A DNA stretch of 64,000 nucleotides from Lutispora thermophila DSM 19022 (GTDB lineage: Bacteria > Bacillota > Clostridia > Lutisporales > Lutisporaceae), in the NCBI RefSeq assembly GCF_900142105.1, contig NZ_FQZS01000006.1, positions 62,001-126,000 on the forward strand, given 5' to 3'. Shown in pieces: positions 17,922 through 27,880 of the stretch. Positions within the stretch are counted from its first letter, which is position 1; each line of letters starts with the position of its first letter. The notes below the pieces were generated by a model, which ran no database searches, was not told the DNA's origin, and saw only the letters and a list, made by a program, of their open reading frames with translations. The translations under genes and the position numbers were made by a program.

Positions 17922-18053
17922 ATAAGTCTTATCAAAGATAATAATTAATTACTTTCTTTGTTAAAAAAGGCTGATTAAAGATATGATGAAGCAAAAGCAT
18001 GTGAAGCAAGATGATGCTAGAAGCTTGGAGAGATTCAATAATATAAAATAATG

Positions 18054-18096
18054 AAAAGAAGCTCTTATGAAAATTTCAGAGCTTCTTTTTCTTTTG
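18054..18096 (+). terminator. Terminator after the PLP-enzyme gene
   Basis: A perfect 12-bp stem, AAAAGAAGCTCT (18054-18065) with AGAGCTTCTTTT (18078-18089), has a 12-nt loop and a T-rich tail. Confidence 0.9.
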
Positions 18097-18677
18097 CTTG
18101 GATTGAATATATTTTCAATATTGGTCCATTTCAAAGGCGTTTATTCCAATATGGTTGAATCAGAAAAGAAATATAATCCGGTATTTATTAATATATACAT
18201 GGAGACAATAAATGGAATTGTTATCGCCAGAGTTTTGGGAGAAAAGAATGAAATATGCAGAGTTTTTATGTGTGTAGCAATGGAAGTTGAAAGCAGAAGT
18301 AAGAAAAAAAGAAACTATTTTTATTAAGACGGAAAATCAGAGATTTACGATTAATCAAAATGATGTTGTGCATATATAAATGAAAAGGAAAGAGGTTATT
18401 TTGCTTCTGAGAGTATTATTGAATTGATTGTGAGGATAACAGCTAAAAAAGATTATTGCAGAGAATGTTATGTATAAGCGATATGATACAGGATATTATA
18501 AAAATTACAAAATATCACCAAAGAAATTATTGACGTTTTTGATACATATAGGTTAAAGTTATAAATGCACACAAAAATCTTGAAAGTCAATTGGGAATGT
18601 ACATAAAGTGTAATATTAATTCCATTTTATGTACATTTTTGCTTAATTAGAAACTTAAAAAGTAGGTTGATAACTTG
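18097..18677. other. Gene-free AT-rich stretch upstream of the decayed ABC-2 genes
   Basis: All frames are interrupted. An 86-codon frame starts inside the terminator loop at 18067 and has no ribosome site or recognisable domain. Short coding-like patches (for example near 18500) may be gene remnants. Confidence 0.45.
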
Positions 18678-19452
18678 GTGAGTAAGATCTATTTGTCATT
18701 GGTAGAATTAAAAAAGATTTCCCAATACAAGACTAGTTTTTTGTTAAATCTGTTTTTTCTGTTTTTATCCATATTAATTCAAATATCAATCATTCATGTC
18801 TTTTGATATAAGTACGCTTATAATGAAGAATTATGGAGTCAAGCAATCATATATGTTATTTTCTCAACAGCCATATATAATTGCTTAGAAGTAGCCAGAG
18901 TGCCTGAATTCGCTGAAAACGTTAAAAATGGAAAAGTAGTTAAGTATTTTATACGCCCAATGGATTTGTTCCATCAAACTTTTTTACAAGAAATGGGTAA
19001 CTCATTAATATACTGTATTCAAGTATTACATATCTTTGTAATTGGTTTTATGTGCAACATATTAATTTTCAATAGCTCAGGTCGAATAATTCAATTCATG
19101 GTTTCATTCTTGTTAAGCATAGTACTTTCAGTTCTAATAGCAAATGTGTTTTTTTTTTGCATAATCTTTGTGACATTAAATTATAGTGGCATCAAGGCTT
19201 TACTTCAGAGGGTTCAGCGCCCTTTTATCGGGTACTTTGGTCCCACTGATTTTATGGCCGGATTATTTGACAAAAATGTTAAAATGGTCTCTCTTTGCAC
19301 TGCTAGTTGATGCACCGATAAAAGTTTATTTGAATTTAGAGAGTTTTTTACATGTTATATCTATGCAAGTAATTTGGTGCTTTCCATTTTATTTGTTAGG
19401 TAAATCTTTATTTAAAAAAGTGCCTGTACATTGTGATTACTTTAGCGGTTAA
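18678..19452 (+). pseudogene. ABC-2 type permease (DUF990-like), broken
   Basis: From the GTG at 18678 the frame reads MSKIYLSLVELKKISQYKTS, then hydrophobic segments, with an in-frame TGA at 18804 (in place of an expected Trp before YKYAYNEELW) and a one-base frameshift near 19208, after which the protein continues as FSALLSGTLVPLILWPDYL to 19452. The composite (about 258 residues, six membrane segments) resembles the first permease of three-gene ABC-2 exporters of the DUF990/ABC2_membrane_6 type. The next two pseudogenes are its second permease and ATPase. Confidence 0.8.
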
Positions 19453-19463
19453 AGGAGTGTAAT

Positions 19464-20292
19464 ATGAAATTCTTAAATAAATAGAAAGAAAAGTTTTCCA
19501 TTTATTTTTTATATGTAAGTTATGACATTAAATCACAACTTTCATATACCGTTGATTTTTGGTCTTAAATGATGATTAGGTTTGTTTATACGTTGATACC
19601 TTTTGTAGGCATAAGCGTGTTGTTTAAAAGGTTTAATTCTATTGATAACTGGAACATATATCACTTAGGTGTGTTATATGGAATAGTTGGATTAGCATAC
19701 AATAGCTCCAGAATGATAGGAAGAGCATTTGATAATTTTCAAAAATTAATTCTAACAGGGGATTTAGATGTATTTTACATAAGGCCTCATTCTATAATAC
19801 TACAGATCTTTGGTAGCCAATTTTATCTATGAAGGCTTGCCGGATTAGCGCAATATTTATTAGTATTAGTTTTGAGCTTAGTGCATAATAAGAAATGAAT
19901 TAATTGTGAGCATAAAAATAATGATGTTATTTGTTTATCATCCTTTACAGGAACTCTATTGCTGTTTATTGCATTGTTGTTGGTTTATGCCTCCATATGT
20001 TTTGTTACAATCGAAAAGAATTTCTTCTCTGATGTTTTTATTGATTCTACTTCAAAAATTGGGTTTTACCCCATTGATTATTTAAATAAGATTATAGATA
20101 TATGTTTATGTATTTCATAGCAATTAGATGTACGGTACATATACCCATGAAGCATATATTGTTTTTAAAAGCAATTAATGATTTAAATTATTATTTTGCA
20201 GTAATGCCACTGGTTGTAGGAATTACATGCATATATATATCAAGACATATATTTTTATATTTCATGAGGTGCTACAATAGCATTAATAACTA
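19464..20292 (+). pseudogene. Second ABC-2 type permease, heavily decayed
   Basis: AAAGGAG precedes the ATG at 19464, but the seventh codon is TAG (19482), and TAA (19566), TGA (19830) and further stops and shifts follow. Recognisable pieces: FSIYFLYVSYDIKSQLSYTVDF, YHLGVLYGIVGLAYNSSRM, GDLDVFYIRPHSIILQIFGS, and near the end GFYPIDYLNKIID. These match the pattern of the second DUF990-like permease in such operons. At least four lesions, so clearly non-functional. Confidence 0.8.
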
Positions 20293-20305
20293 AAGGAGGA
20301 GTATA

Positions 20306-20738
20306 ATGATTGAGATAAACAATCTTTCCTATTTCTATAAAATGAAGAAAACAAATGGCTTTTTTTTCTTTTAAGAAAAATAAGATATTAGCATTAAACA
20401 ATATTGATTGAACAATACCTGATTTTGATCAATATGCAATTATAGGATTTAATGGAGCAGGAAAATCAACATTGATAAAATTAATGATTGGAATTTTGAA
20501 GCCATCCTGTGGGGAAGTATATGTAAACAAAATTACGCCATGGAGAAACAGGGTTGAACACGTAAAAAACATAGGCGTTATTTGGGGACAACGCTCAACG
20601 TTGTGATGGGATTTACCCGTTATAGAAAGTTTTAAAGCATTGTAAAAAATATACGATATAAACGATAAAAATTTTAATGATAAATTGGATTTTCTGGATA
20701 ATGAATGTCATATCGAAACAATATCGTTGAAACTATGA
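20306..20738 (+). pseudogene. ABC-2 exporter ATPase, truncated and broken
   Basis: GGAGGAG precedes the ATG at 20306. After a frameshift in a T run near 20360 the frame reads on to Walker A ([19 protein letters not shown]) and [11 protein letters not shown], with in-frame TGA at 20409 and 20604 and TAA at 20643. The sequence stops resembling an ABC ATPase at HIETISLK, just where the LSxGQ signature should begin. The rest of the gene (signature, Walker B) is missing, so a deletion or rearrangement ended it near 20738. Confidence 0.85.
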
Positions 20739-20740
20739 TT

Positions 20741-21287
20741 CTCAATGCTTCTTGAGACCATTCAATAAATGTTTCAACTGCACTTTCATATGCTTGATCA
20801 TTTCAAATTGATCAATAACAATCTATATCTCATTTCATGGCTGTAAAGATGATAAGAAGTTTTGAGGGGCTTTCTAAGAGTCTTTATATATTTCGACAAA
20901 ATTCTTATCACTTTGTTAATAATGTTTATTACATTATTTATGTTTATGAAAATCTCATCTATTTCTATTCTTTGATTTTTCACATGTAGTAAAAACTTGT
21001 CCCGATTGCTTTGCTATTATAAATTTCCAGATTTTCATTGCCATTTTGATACTAAAATCAGTGATAATAAAACAGTGCTGAATATGGTAAAATAATGTAG
21101 AAAAATGTCGTTTGTAGTGATAGAATATCTTATAAATAAACATTATTATGATTTGAGGTGAGTGTAAAAAGACTAGCTGTGGGACATGTATTAAAGAAAG
21201 TAAAAAAAGTACTATTGGACAAGGAGTAATAATATAGGTCTTAAGCATGGATAATAAAACTATTAATTTAAGAAAGGAAATGATTCT
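20741..21287. other. Rearranged, gene-free stretch before the chemoreceptor
   Basis: Follows the truncated ATPase. Short coding-like patches occur on the minus strand (for example AYESAVETFIEWSQEAL near 20730-20795) but all are broken. The right end must hold the promoter of the chemoreceptor gene; I cannot fix it with confidence. Confidence 0.45.
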
Positions 21288-23354
21288 ATGGGAAAAAGAT
21301 TTACCGGAATAAAAGGAAAAATATTGGCTTCAACAATGGTTGTAGTCTTGATAACTTTATTTTCTTTGAGCAGTATTGCAATTTATATCATTAATACGAA
21401 ATCTTATGATGACTATTATAGCAATTCCATAGAACAAATGAATATTGTATCCCAAGCTATCAATATTTTCTATGATCAAATTGATGAAAATATTAATATG
21501 TTAGCTACCAATCCAGTAATACGGAAAGCTGACAGTAGCATCACCACATACAAGGATACTACCGAAGAAACGCTAATGCATCCATCTATCAACGGAGGAA
21601 TAGAGCAGGAAATCTATGAGATTTTTAAGCAATATGGGGATAGTCATGAGGGCACAAGTTATGTATACATAGGAACTAAACATGGGGGATATATACAGTG
21701 GCCAGAGGAGACCATGACAGCAGGATTCAATCCTCCCGAAAGGCCTTGGTACATTCAGGCAATGGAAAAGAACGGGGAAATAATAAGGACAGGGCCATAT
21801 GCCTTTAAAGAAAAGCTAATTGCAAGTAATTCCCGTACCTTTACTGATGAGAATGGCAATTTAATAGGAGTAATTGGAATTGATGTTCAACAATCTGTAA
21901 TTAGTAATATATTAAATGGAATGAAGACAGGTAAGACAGGTTATTCCATGATTGTTCACAAGAATGGCTTGATCATGGCAGATGGCAATAATGAGAATAA
22001 TAATTTTAAAAGAATTGATGAGGTTAATATTGATGGATTAGATAAGCTCCTAACCGAAGAATCATCATCTTTCACTGTAAATATTGACAATGAAGAATAT
22101 ATAGTAAGTTCGTTTAAAGTTGAGGGAACTGACTGGATTCTGGCCTCATTTATTTCAAAGGATGAATTGGAGTCAGGAGCCAGGAAAATAATAAACACCG
22201 TTGGTATTTCGGCTGTTGTCATATTAATAGCAGCTTTCGTAATTTCAAGTTATGTTTCAGAAAGTATAACCAAGCCCATAATAGCAGTAACTAAGAAAGT
22301 GCAGGAATTTGCCAATTTGGATTTTTCAGATCAAAATGAATCAGATGCAGGTAAGTATATAAATAAAAAAGATGAAGTTGGAAATATGATTAGAGCATTA
22401 AAAGCTATGAGAGATAACATTGTTGCTTTTATATCCAATACATCAGAAGCAGCAGAACAGGTAGCAGCTTCATCGGAAGAGTTAACTGCTAATTCTTCAC
22501 AGGCAGCAACTGCATCGGAAGAAATAGCAGCAACAATAGCTGAAATTGCGAAGGGAGCCGGAGATCAAGCAAAGGACACAGAATTGACTGCTGAAAATGT
22601 AGAAGAAATGGGTAAATTATTGGAAGAGAATTTCCAATATCTTAAGGAATTGAATATAGCTGCAGATGAGATTGAAAAGCAAAAAGAAGAAGGATTCTCC
22701 ATTTTAAAAGATCTGATCGATAAAACACAGAAAAACAATGAGGCTGCTAATAACATCCATCAGATCATTATGAGCAACAATAAAAGCACGGAAGAAATAG
22801 ATAATGCAAGTTCAATGATTGAAGCCATAGCGGCTCAGACAAATCTATTATCCTTAAATGCTGCCATAGAAGCTGCAAGAGCCGGTGATGTGGGAAGAGG
22901 CTTTGCAGTAGTTGCAGATGAGATACGAAAGCTAGCAGAGCAATCAAATAAATTTGCAAAAGATATAAAAACCGTAATCAATGAACTGAAGGATAAATCC
23001 CAGAGTGCTGTAGATATAATGCAGCAGACAAAGGAGATTGTAGCAGAACAAACCATGAGCGTGGAAATGACAGAAGACAAATTTGAAGGCATTGCAGAAG
23101 CTATAGACGTAATAAAGGACAAGATAGATAAACTTAATCATTCTGCACAACTTATGACAACCAATAAGAGCAAAGTTGTAGAATTGACTCAGAATCTGGC
23201 ATCGATTTCTGAGGAGAATGCGGCAGGCACTCAGGAGGCTTCTGCTGCCATGGAAGAGCAGGCCGCTACCATTGATGAGATTGCAAAAGCAGGAGAGAGT
23301 TTGGCTGCTATAGCACAGGAATTAAGAAGCTTTATCGGAAAGTTCAAGATATAA
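21288..23354 (+). CDS. Methyl-accepting chemotaxis protein with dCache-type sensor
   Basis: 688 residues, complete. TM1 is at about 13-33, followed by an extracellular double-Cache sensor (about 35-295; [15 protein letters not shown] and [10 protein letters not shown] are typical), TM2 (about 302-322), HAMP (about 323-376) and the signalling coiled coil with the tip [19 protein letters not shown] and [11 protein letters not shown]. It transmits ligand occupancy to the CheA/CheW array. dCache receptors commonly bind amino acids, carboxylates or other small molecules; the ligand is unknown. AAAGGAAATG-type site before the ATG. Monocistronic, with a terminator at 23443. Confidence 0.95.
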   Translation: MGKRFTGIKGKILASTMVVVLITLFSLSSIAIYIINTKSYDDYYSNSIEQMNIVSQAINIFYDQIDENINMLATNPVIRKADSSITTYKDTTEETLMHPSINGGIEQEIYEIFKQYGDSHEGTSYVYIGTKHGGYIQWPEETMTAGFNPPERPWYIQAMEKNGEIIRTGPYAFKEKLIASNSRTFTDENGNLIGVIGIDVQQSVISNILNGMKTGKTGYSMIVHKNGLIMADGNNENNNFKRIDEVNIDGLDKLLTEESSSFTVNIDNEEYIVSSFKVEGTDWILASFISKDELESGARKIINTVGISAVVILIAAFVISSYVSESITKPIIAVTKKVQEFANLDFSDQNESDAGKYINKKDEVGNMIRALKAMRDNIVAFISNTSEAAEQVAASSEELTANSSQAATASEEIAATIAEIAKGAGDQAKDTELTAENVEEMGKLLEENFQYLKELNIAADEIEKQKEEGFSILKDLIDKTQKNNEAANNIHQIIMSNNKSTEEIDNASSMIEAIAAQTNLLSLNAAIEAARAGDVGRGFAVVADEIRKLAEQSNKFAKDIKTVINELKDKSQSAVDIMQQTKEIVAEQTMSVEMTEDKFEGIAEAIDVIKDKIDKLNHSAQLMTTNKSKVVELTQNLASISEENAAGTQEASAAMEEQAATIDEIAKAGESLAAIAQELRSFIGKFKI

Positions 23355-23442
23355 ATGGATTTGAAAGTAGATATTAATAATTAAAAGCCTTGATATAATG
23401 GGTAAGATATTTCATATCAGGTGAACCATGGAAGTAAATAAG

Positions 23443-23468
23443 GACGTCAACTGTGACGTCTTTATTTA
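23443..23468 (+). terminator. Terminator after the chemoreceptor gene
   Basis: GACGTCA (23443-23449) pairs with TGACGTC (23454-23460) across a 4-nt loop, followed by TTTATTTA. Confidence 0.75.
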
Positions 23469-23476
23469 TAATGATA

Positions 23477-23507
23477 GGAAAGTATAAATTTTCAATTTAT
23501 ACTTTCC
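23477..23507. repeat. Perfect 14-bp inverted repeat
   Basis: GGAAAGTATAAATT (23477-23490) and AATTTATACTTTCC (23494-23507) are separated by 3 nt, between two convergent terminators. A related but imperfect sequence (GAAAGTATAAATTTCC) occurs near 48359, so it may be a dispersed small repeat. Confidence 0.6.
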
Positions 23508-23520
23508 GTTAAGGCATTTC

Positions 23521-23570
23521 AAGAAAGGCTTCCTTGATTGTTATATATGTTTCCAAAGGAAGCCTTTCTT
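23521..23570 (-). terminator. Hairpin at the end of the importer operon
   Basis: AAGAAAGGCTTCCTT (23521-23535) pairs with AAGGAAGCCTTTCTT (23556-23570), a 15-bp perfect stem that reaches the stop codon of the ATPase gene. The T run on the minus strand is weak. Confidence 0.65.
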
Positions 23571-24585
23571 ACTCAGCATATTGAATTATATTGCTCATTT
23601 GCAGTGATAGATATACATTATCTCCTATATTATACAAGCATTCCTGACTTGAGAGAATGTCCACTTTTATTTTTGTTTTATCTACCATTACATGATATCT
23701 AACAATATTTCCTTGTAGCACAATATCTATTATGACGCCACTAAAATATATGCTATCTACATGTTGATAAAGAGGTTGCTTACATATTTTTACCAGTTCA
23801 GGCCGAAATGCTATTTTTTTGCAGGTAAAATTTTTACCTGTGATATTTGATAAAAAATTTCCATCAATTATATTATAATCACCTATAAACTCTGCTGCAA
23901 AGATGGTTCTAGGTTTAGAGTATAGCTCAATAGGAGTGCCTTCTTGTTCGATGACCCCGCTGTTAAGAAGGTATATATAATCAGACATTACCATAGCTTC
24001 ATCCTGATCATGAGTTACAAAAATAGATGTCATTCCAAGCTCTTTATGGATTTCTTTAATCTTAGACTGAAGAGATTTTCTCAGCTTTGCATCTATTGCA
24101 CTGAATGGTTCATCAAGAAGAAGTACCTTAGGTCTGGTCACAATGCACCTAGCTAGTGCAACTCTTTGTTGTTCTCCGCCTGACAATTGAGAAGGATATT
24201 TCTTTTCGCTTCCTTCCAGGTTTACCATTTTGATAGCTTCAGAAACCATGCTGCGTATTTGGGCCTTATTCATCTTTCTCATCTTTAATCCAAAAGCTAC
24301 ATTATCATAAACGGTCATGGTAGGGAATAAACTATATTGTTGAAATATCATGCCTATATTACGTTTGTTGGGGCTAAGGTGCGTTATATCCTCTTCTCCA
24401 AGGTATATAGCTCCGCTATCAATACTTGTAAGACCTGCTAGTATTCTCAGCAAAGTACTTTTACCGCATCCAGATGCACCAAGTAAAGTTACAAATTTCC
24501 CCTTTTCCACGGAAAGGCTGAGATTTTTTAAAACATGTTGCTTTCCGTAATATTTTTCAACATTATGAATTTCGATATATGCCAT
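23569..24585 (-). CDS. ABC importer ATPase, NitT/TauT or polyamine type with C-terminal extension
   Basis: 338 residues. The N-terminal 235 residues form a canonical ABC domain: Walker A GASGCGKST, Q-loop IFQQYSLFPTM, signature LSGGEQQRVALARC, Walker B VLLLDEPFSAID, switch His FVTHDQDEA. The C-terminal 100 residues (from IDGNFL) form a TOBE-like beta domain, more typical of sulfate/spermidine/iron ATPases than of short TauB/SsuB ATPases. It energises the permease at 25724. The start is taken at 24585, because GGAGG overlaps the upstream in-frame ATG at 24597. Last gene of the DUF169-permease-binding protein-ATPase operon. Confidence 0.9.
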   Translation of the reverse strand: MAYIEIHNVEKYYGKQHVLKNLSLSVEKGKFVTLLGASGCGKSTLLRILAGLTSIDSGAIYLGEEDITHLSPNKRNIGMIFQQYSLFPTMTVYDNVAFGLKMRKMNKAQIRSMVSEAIKMVNLEGSEKKYPSQLSGGEQQRVALARCIVTRPKVLLLDEPFSAIDAKLRKSLQSKIKEIHKELGMTSIFVTHDQDEAMVMSDYIYLLNSGVIEQEGTPIELYSKPRTIFAAEFIGDYNIIDGNFLSNITGKNFTCKKIAFRPELVKICKQPLYQHVDSIYFSGVIIDIVLQGNIVRYHVMVDKTKIKVDILSSQECLYNIGDNVYLSLQMSNIIQYAE

Positions 24586-24612
24586 ATTATCCTCCATAGG
24601 TTCTAATAGTCA

Positions 24613-24641
24613 ACCGCGCAGCATGCAAAATGCCGCGCGGT
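24613..24641 (-). terminator. GC-rich hairpin between binding-protein and ATPase genes
   Basis: ACCGCGC(A)GCA (24613-24623) pairs with TGC(C)GCGCGGT (24631-24641). It is strikingly GC-rich for this genome and has no T run. In importer operons such hairpins protect or attenuate the message so that the binding protein exceeds the ATPase; that role is inferred. Confidence 0.6.
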
Positions 24642-24654
24642 ATGTTTATCTATA

Positions 24655-25704
24655 TTACTTTATAGTTTCTAAAGCTTTCTTTACAAACTGGCTTGCAACA
24701 ATACTATCATAACCTATTCTCTTCTTAATCAAACCTTGTTCATAGCAGAAATTTTCTACTGTTTGATAACCTTCTGGGTGTATTTCGCCTGTTGAAGAGA
24801 AGGAGGTTTTTATTGTCTCAAGATTTTGCACCAGTTCTTCTTTAGTCATTCCTTCGAACATAGGTAAAACCAGTTGAGCTATTTCTTCTTCATTATGCTC
24901 ATTGATCCATTTTAAAGCTCTAACTGATGCATTTGTAAACTTCTGGACTATTTCAGGATTCTCATCAGCAAACTTTTTGGTGCATGTAACTATTGTTGTT
25001 TCACATAGTTCTGTTCCATATAGCTTCTTGTGGGTTTCTGGAATTGTAGCATCTACTAATATGTTTACTCCAGGAACAGCATCAACTAGGGTTTTTTTGT
25101 TATATATATCGAAGAAAATACCATCTGCCTGACCCTGTGCAAGTGCTACTATAGCAGCTCCATACTCCAGGTTTATAAAACTTACATCATTTTCAGATAG
25201 TCCAGCTTCCTTCAATAGTGAAAGGACAAAAGAGTAAGGAGCAGAGCCAGGCATTCCGGCAAAGACTGTTTTTCCCTTTAAGTCTTTCATTTCCTTTATG
25301 TCTGGTCTGGTGGCAAATGCATAAGTTCTGTTTTTAGTATTTGTAAGAATTAGATAAGATTCCATTCCCTCATCATAAGCACGTAGTACGGGTTCGGCAG
25401 AAAGAAGACAGAAGTCCGAATCTCCTGCATGCATTCCCTGAAATGCTATAGGACCATCTTTATATATGGCAAACTCTACATCAAGCCCCTCTTCTTCAAA
25501 GTAACCAAGTAAATCAGCTACATAAGCTGACATCCAGTTTAGTCCTCTAAACTCAGATACTACAACTTTGTGAAGTTCCTTGCTTTCAGGTGTAGTTGAA
25601 CTAATATCGTTATCGGTTACGCTTGGTGTAGTATTGCTGCAACCTGTTAATCCCATCAATGCTATGCTTAATATTATCAATATTGATACTAATTTTTTGC
25701 TCAT
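24655..25704 (-). CDS. ABC transporter substrate-binding lipoprotein (NMT1/TauA-SsuA-ThiY-like)
   Basis: 349 residues. Lipoprotein signal MSKKLVSILIILSIALMG with lipobox LTGC, so it is tethered outside the membrane. The mature part has the periplasmic-binding fold of the NMT1/SsuA family: VVSEFRGLNWMSAYVADLLG, FEEEGLDVEFAIYKDG, DLKGKTVFAGMPGSAPY, AQGQADGIFFDIYN. Such proteins bind sulfonates, nitrate, thiamine precursors or aromatic compounds; the exact ligand cannot be read off. The start is at 25704 (GGAGGAG upstream); the frame runs open to 25740 inside the permease gene. It lies between permease and ATPase genes. Confidence 0.9.
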   Translation of the reverse strand: MSKKLVSILIILSIALMGLTGCSNTTPSVTDNDISSTTPESKELHKVVVSEFRGLNWMSAYVADLLGYFEEEGLDVEFAIYKDGPIAFQGMHAGDSDFCLLSAEPVLRAYDEGMESYLILTNTKNRTYAFATRPDIKEMKDLKGKTVFAGMPGSAPYSFVLSLLKEAGLSENDVSFINLEYGAAIVALAQGQADGIFFDIYNKKTLVDAVPGVNILVDATIPETHKKLYGTELCETTIVTCTKKFADENPEIVQKFTNASVRALKWINEHNEEEIAQLVLPMFEGMTKEELVQNLETIKTSFSSTGEIHPEGYQTVENFCYEQGLIKKRIGYDSIVASQFVKKALETIK

Positions 25705-25723
25705 GTTTAAAATCTCCTCCATA

Positions 25724-26524
25724 TTAACATTTTGATTCATTTTTGGTTTCTATGGAAAGTGATGTCTGGGTGCGCCATCTCAATAAGATTTTTTCTATTC
25801 TATCAAGTCCAGCATTCATCACAATTCCAACGAGAAGCAGAATAACAATACAGGACATTACCCTCTTTATATTGAAATATGAGGTTGCATATGCTACCAT
25901 CCAACCAAAGCCAGCTGAAGCTCCCATATACTCACCAACAATTGCACCAACAAGGCTGGCTCCTAGACCAGTGCGTACACCTGCTATTATCCATGGTGTA
26001 CAGGTTGGCAAAACTACATGAAGCAAAATCTGATACTTTTTCGCTCCTAGAAGGCTGGCTGATTCGATGAGATTTTGCTCCATAGTCAAAATTGCATTAT
26101 ATGTAGAAAAGAATACGCTAAAGAATGTCATGAGTCCTGCTAGGAAAACCTTTGATGCAAAACCTATGCCGAACCAGAGTATGTATACAGGCGCGAGAGT
26201 AAGCTGAGGTATTCCATGGATGGCAGTAATTATTGGTGTAAAGATCTTTCCGATTGTGGAGAATTGTCCGAAAATCAGTCCGGCAGATATTCCAATAATA
26301 CTTCCGTAAAAAAGTCCTGTTAGTGCTTCTTTTAATGTTATGCTTGCATGCTTCATTAGTTCTCCACTTGTAGTAAAGTTGATCAAATCCAAAATTATTT
26401 CACTTGGCTTACTGGTATAGTAAATACTCACCCAGTTGTTGACCGCTGCAATCTCCCATAGAATAAGAAAACCTGCCACTATTGCCGCTCTTATAACATT
26501 GATAAATATTTTATCTTTTTTCAT
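25724..26524 (-). CDS. ABC transporter permease (BPD type, NitT/TauT family)
   Basis: 266 residues with about six membrane segments and the EAA loop that contacts the ATPase (ESASLLGAKKYQILLHVVLP). GIPQLTLAPVYILWFGIG is typical of SsuC/TauC-like permeases. AGGGTG precedes the ATG. It is followed closely by the binding-protein gene, whose extended frame would overlap its end. Single permease, presumably a homodimer in the importer. Confidence 0.92.
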   Translation of the reverse strand: MKKDKIFINVIRAAIVAGFLILWEIAAVNNWVSIYYTSKPSEIILDLINFTTSGELMKHASITLKEALTGLFYGSIIGISAGLIFGQFSTIGKIFTPIITAIHGIPQLTLAPVYILWFGIGFASKVFLAGLMTFFSVFFSTYNAILTMEQNLIESASLLGAKKYQILLHVVLPTCTPWIIAGVRTGLGASLVGAIVGEYMGASAGFGWMVAYATSYFNIKRVMSCIVILLLVGIVMNAGLDRIEKILLRWRTQTSLSIETKNESKC

Positions 26525-26551
26525 ATTTGCACCCTAATACAATGCAAATTA

Positions 26552-27349
26552 TCAGTTATCATCTCGGTTTGACAATCTGATATAATATGCATCATTTTCA
26601 TATATACCAGGATTACTTAAATTAGTCATTTCAAGCTTTTTCTTTATATGTTTCTTAGCAGAGTTTCCCTCGGCTCCGTTTATTGTTCGGAAGACACCTT
26701 CAGCTGTTCCCAAAAACTTGCTGTAGGACAATCCAACAGCCATTTCCGTTGTTTCCCAGCCTGCTAGATAACGTGTTCCTGAACAGAACATTGATATATT
26801 GATGGAATCCTTTTCATAAGGATATGCCGTACACTCCGAACATACTGCCTGATTGCCGGTCAACTTGAAATCTGTTTTTGTGCCATAGCTGTAAGTATAA
26901 CCTTGTACAATGCGCATTCCATTGTAAGCATCAGTAACTATAATTACCACATCAGGATTTTCGTTAAAAGCTTCAAGAGGTTTTACCATAACTCCATAAA
27001 TTTCATGTTTACATAATGTTATATTGTCTACTACATTCTTGGCTATTGTTAAATCCTTATATAATCCAAAACTATGATATTCACATCCTGATTCGAATTC
27101 AGGCTTTGGTTTTTCAAGACCCAATGCCCTTGTTGCTCCTCCGCAACCAGATGTTTCTAGAGTAGCCTTTAGTCCAAAGCCATGAGTAGCTATTTTGACC
27201 ATGACACAATAAGGAATTTTGGTTCTTGCTTCTTTTGCATCAGCTTCTAGGAACTCCTTTTTGGTATAGAGAAATCTGACACCTACTACTTTTCTGTTTA
27301 AGTCTAGAGATATGTTGAGCTTGTCCAAGGCATTTTTCATATCAAGCAT
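26552..27349 (-). CDS. DUF169 family protein
   Basis: 265 residues of DUF169, an uncharacterised cytoplasmic family found in archaea and anaerobes. Typical blocks: KVVGVRFLYTKKEF, KIPYCVMVKIATHGFG, TSGCGGATRALGLE with conserved Cys/Gly, VMVKPLEAF, VVIIVTDAYNGMRIVQGYTY, QAVCSECTAYPY, SMFCSGTRYLAGW. Repeated Cys and Gly residues suggest a metal, heme or redox ligand, but this is inference. It is the first gene of an operon with an ABC importer, so it probably uses or senses the imported compound. The start is at 27349, with GGGAGGTGG upstream; a GTG at 27358 overlaps that site. Confidence 0.88.
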   Translation of the reverse strand: MLDMKNALDKLNISLDLNRKVVGVRFLYTKKEFLEADAKEARTKIPYCVMVKIATHGFGLKATLETSGCGGATRALGLEKPKPEFESGCEYHSFGLYKDLTIAKNVVDNITLCKHEIYGVMVKPLEAFNENPDVVIIVTDAYNGMRIVQGYTYSYGTKTDFKLTGNQAVCSECTAYPYEKDSINISMFCSGTRYLAGWETTEMAVGLSYSKFLGTAEGVFRTINGAEGNSAKKHIKKKLEMTNLSNPGIYENDAYYIRLSNRDDN

Positions 27350-27377
27350 TATTTCCACCTCCCATTAAGCCATACAT

Positions 27378-27407
27378 ATTATATAAACACAGATATATCA
27401 AGTCCAA
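27378..27407 (-). promoter_or_regulatory. Promoter of the DUF169/importer operon
   Basis: On the minus strand: TTGGAC (27407-27402), an 18-bp spacer, TATAAT (27383-27378), then the DUF169 ribosome site about 20 bp on. No operator-like repeat is evident. Confidence 0.6.
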
Positions 27408-27409
27408 TA

Positions 27410-27880
27410 GATTATATTTATATATATGCATTCGACAATAGAATAAGCAAATAGATAAGCACAGCAAATAAGCAGTATAGATGACTTTAAAGGATAAAGG
27501 AGTAAGAAAAATATACTGAACAGAAAATAATTATGCAATTTTTAGGTAAAGAATATACATATTATTCAAAATTACATAAATTTACATAGTTGAGATATAA
27601 GATGATAGATGGAGTTCATGGTCTCAAATAATTTCATTTGGTTATATAACTATTGTAGTCATTGTGTGAACAACTTTTATAAGATATGAAATGATGCAGA
27701 AATGATAAGAAGCTTGATTTTGAATCAATTTTATATGGAAGGCTATTATGTAAATGGTGTTGCTTTTATTAATCATATATGTAAAAATATAGGTGTTGAG
27801 CTATAAAAATCCTGTATTGATTTTATGCTTAATGAAAAGCTATTGGGATTTAATGCATTATTGATGAGGGGGAAATTAAG
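27410..27880. other. Intergenic stretch with a gene remnant
   Basis: AT-rich. On the plus strand from about 27712 a frame reads SLILNQFYMEGYYVNGVAF and IDFMLNEKLLGFNALLMRGK with one stop between. This looks like a fragment of a protein gene but has no intact frame or start. Confidence 0.4.

Noticed and set aside
18067-18327. 86-codon open frame after the PLP-enzyme gene
   Set aside because: Its ATG lies in the loop of a strong terminator hairpin, there is no ribosome site, and the protein has no recognisable domain; it looks like chance open sequence.
18678-20738. TGA recoded as Trp in the ABC-2 genes
   Set aside because: Many intact genes in the window end with TGA, and the same relics also contain TAA, TAG and frameshifts, so ordinary decay explains the stops.
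21120-21236. Short Cys-containing frame (CGTCIKESKKS) before the second chemoreceptor
   Set aside because: No start codon with a ribosome site and only about 20 residues; probably leader sequence or a remnant.
27712-27880. Possible protein fragment before the S8 peptidase gene
   Set aside because: Only short coding-like patches with a stop between them and no start; too little to name.
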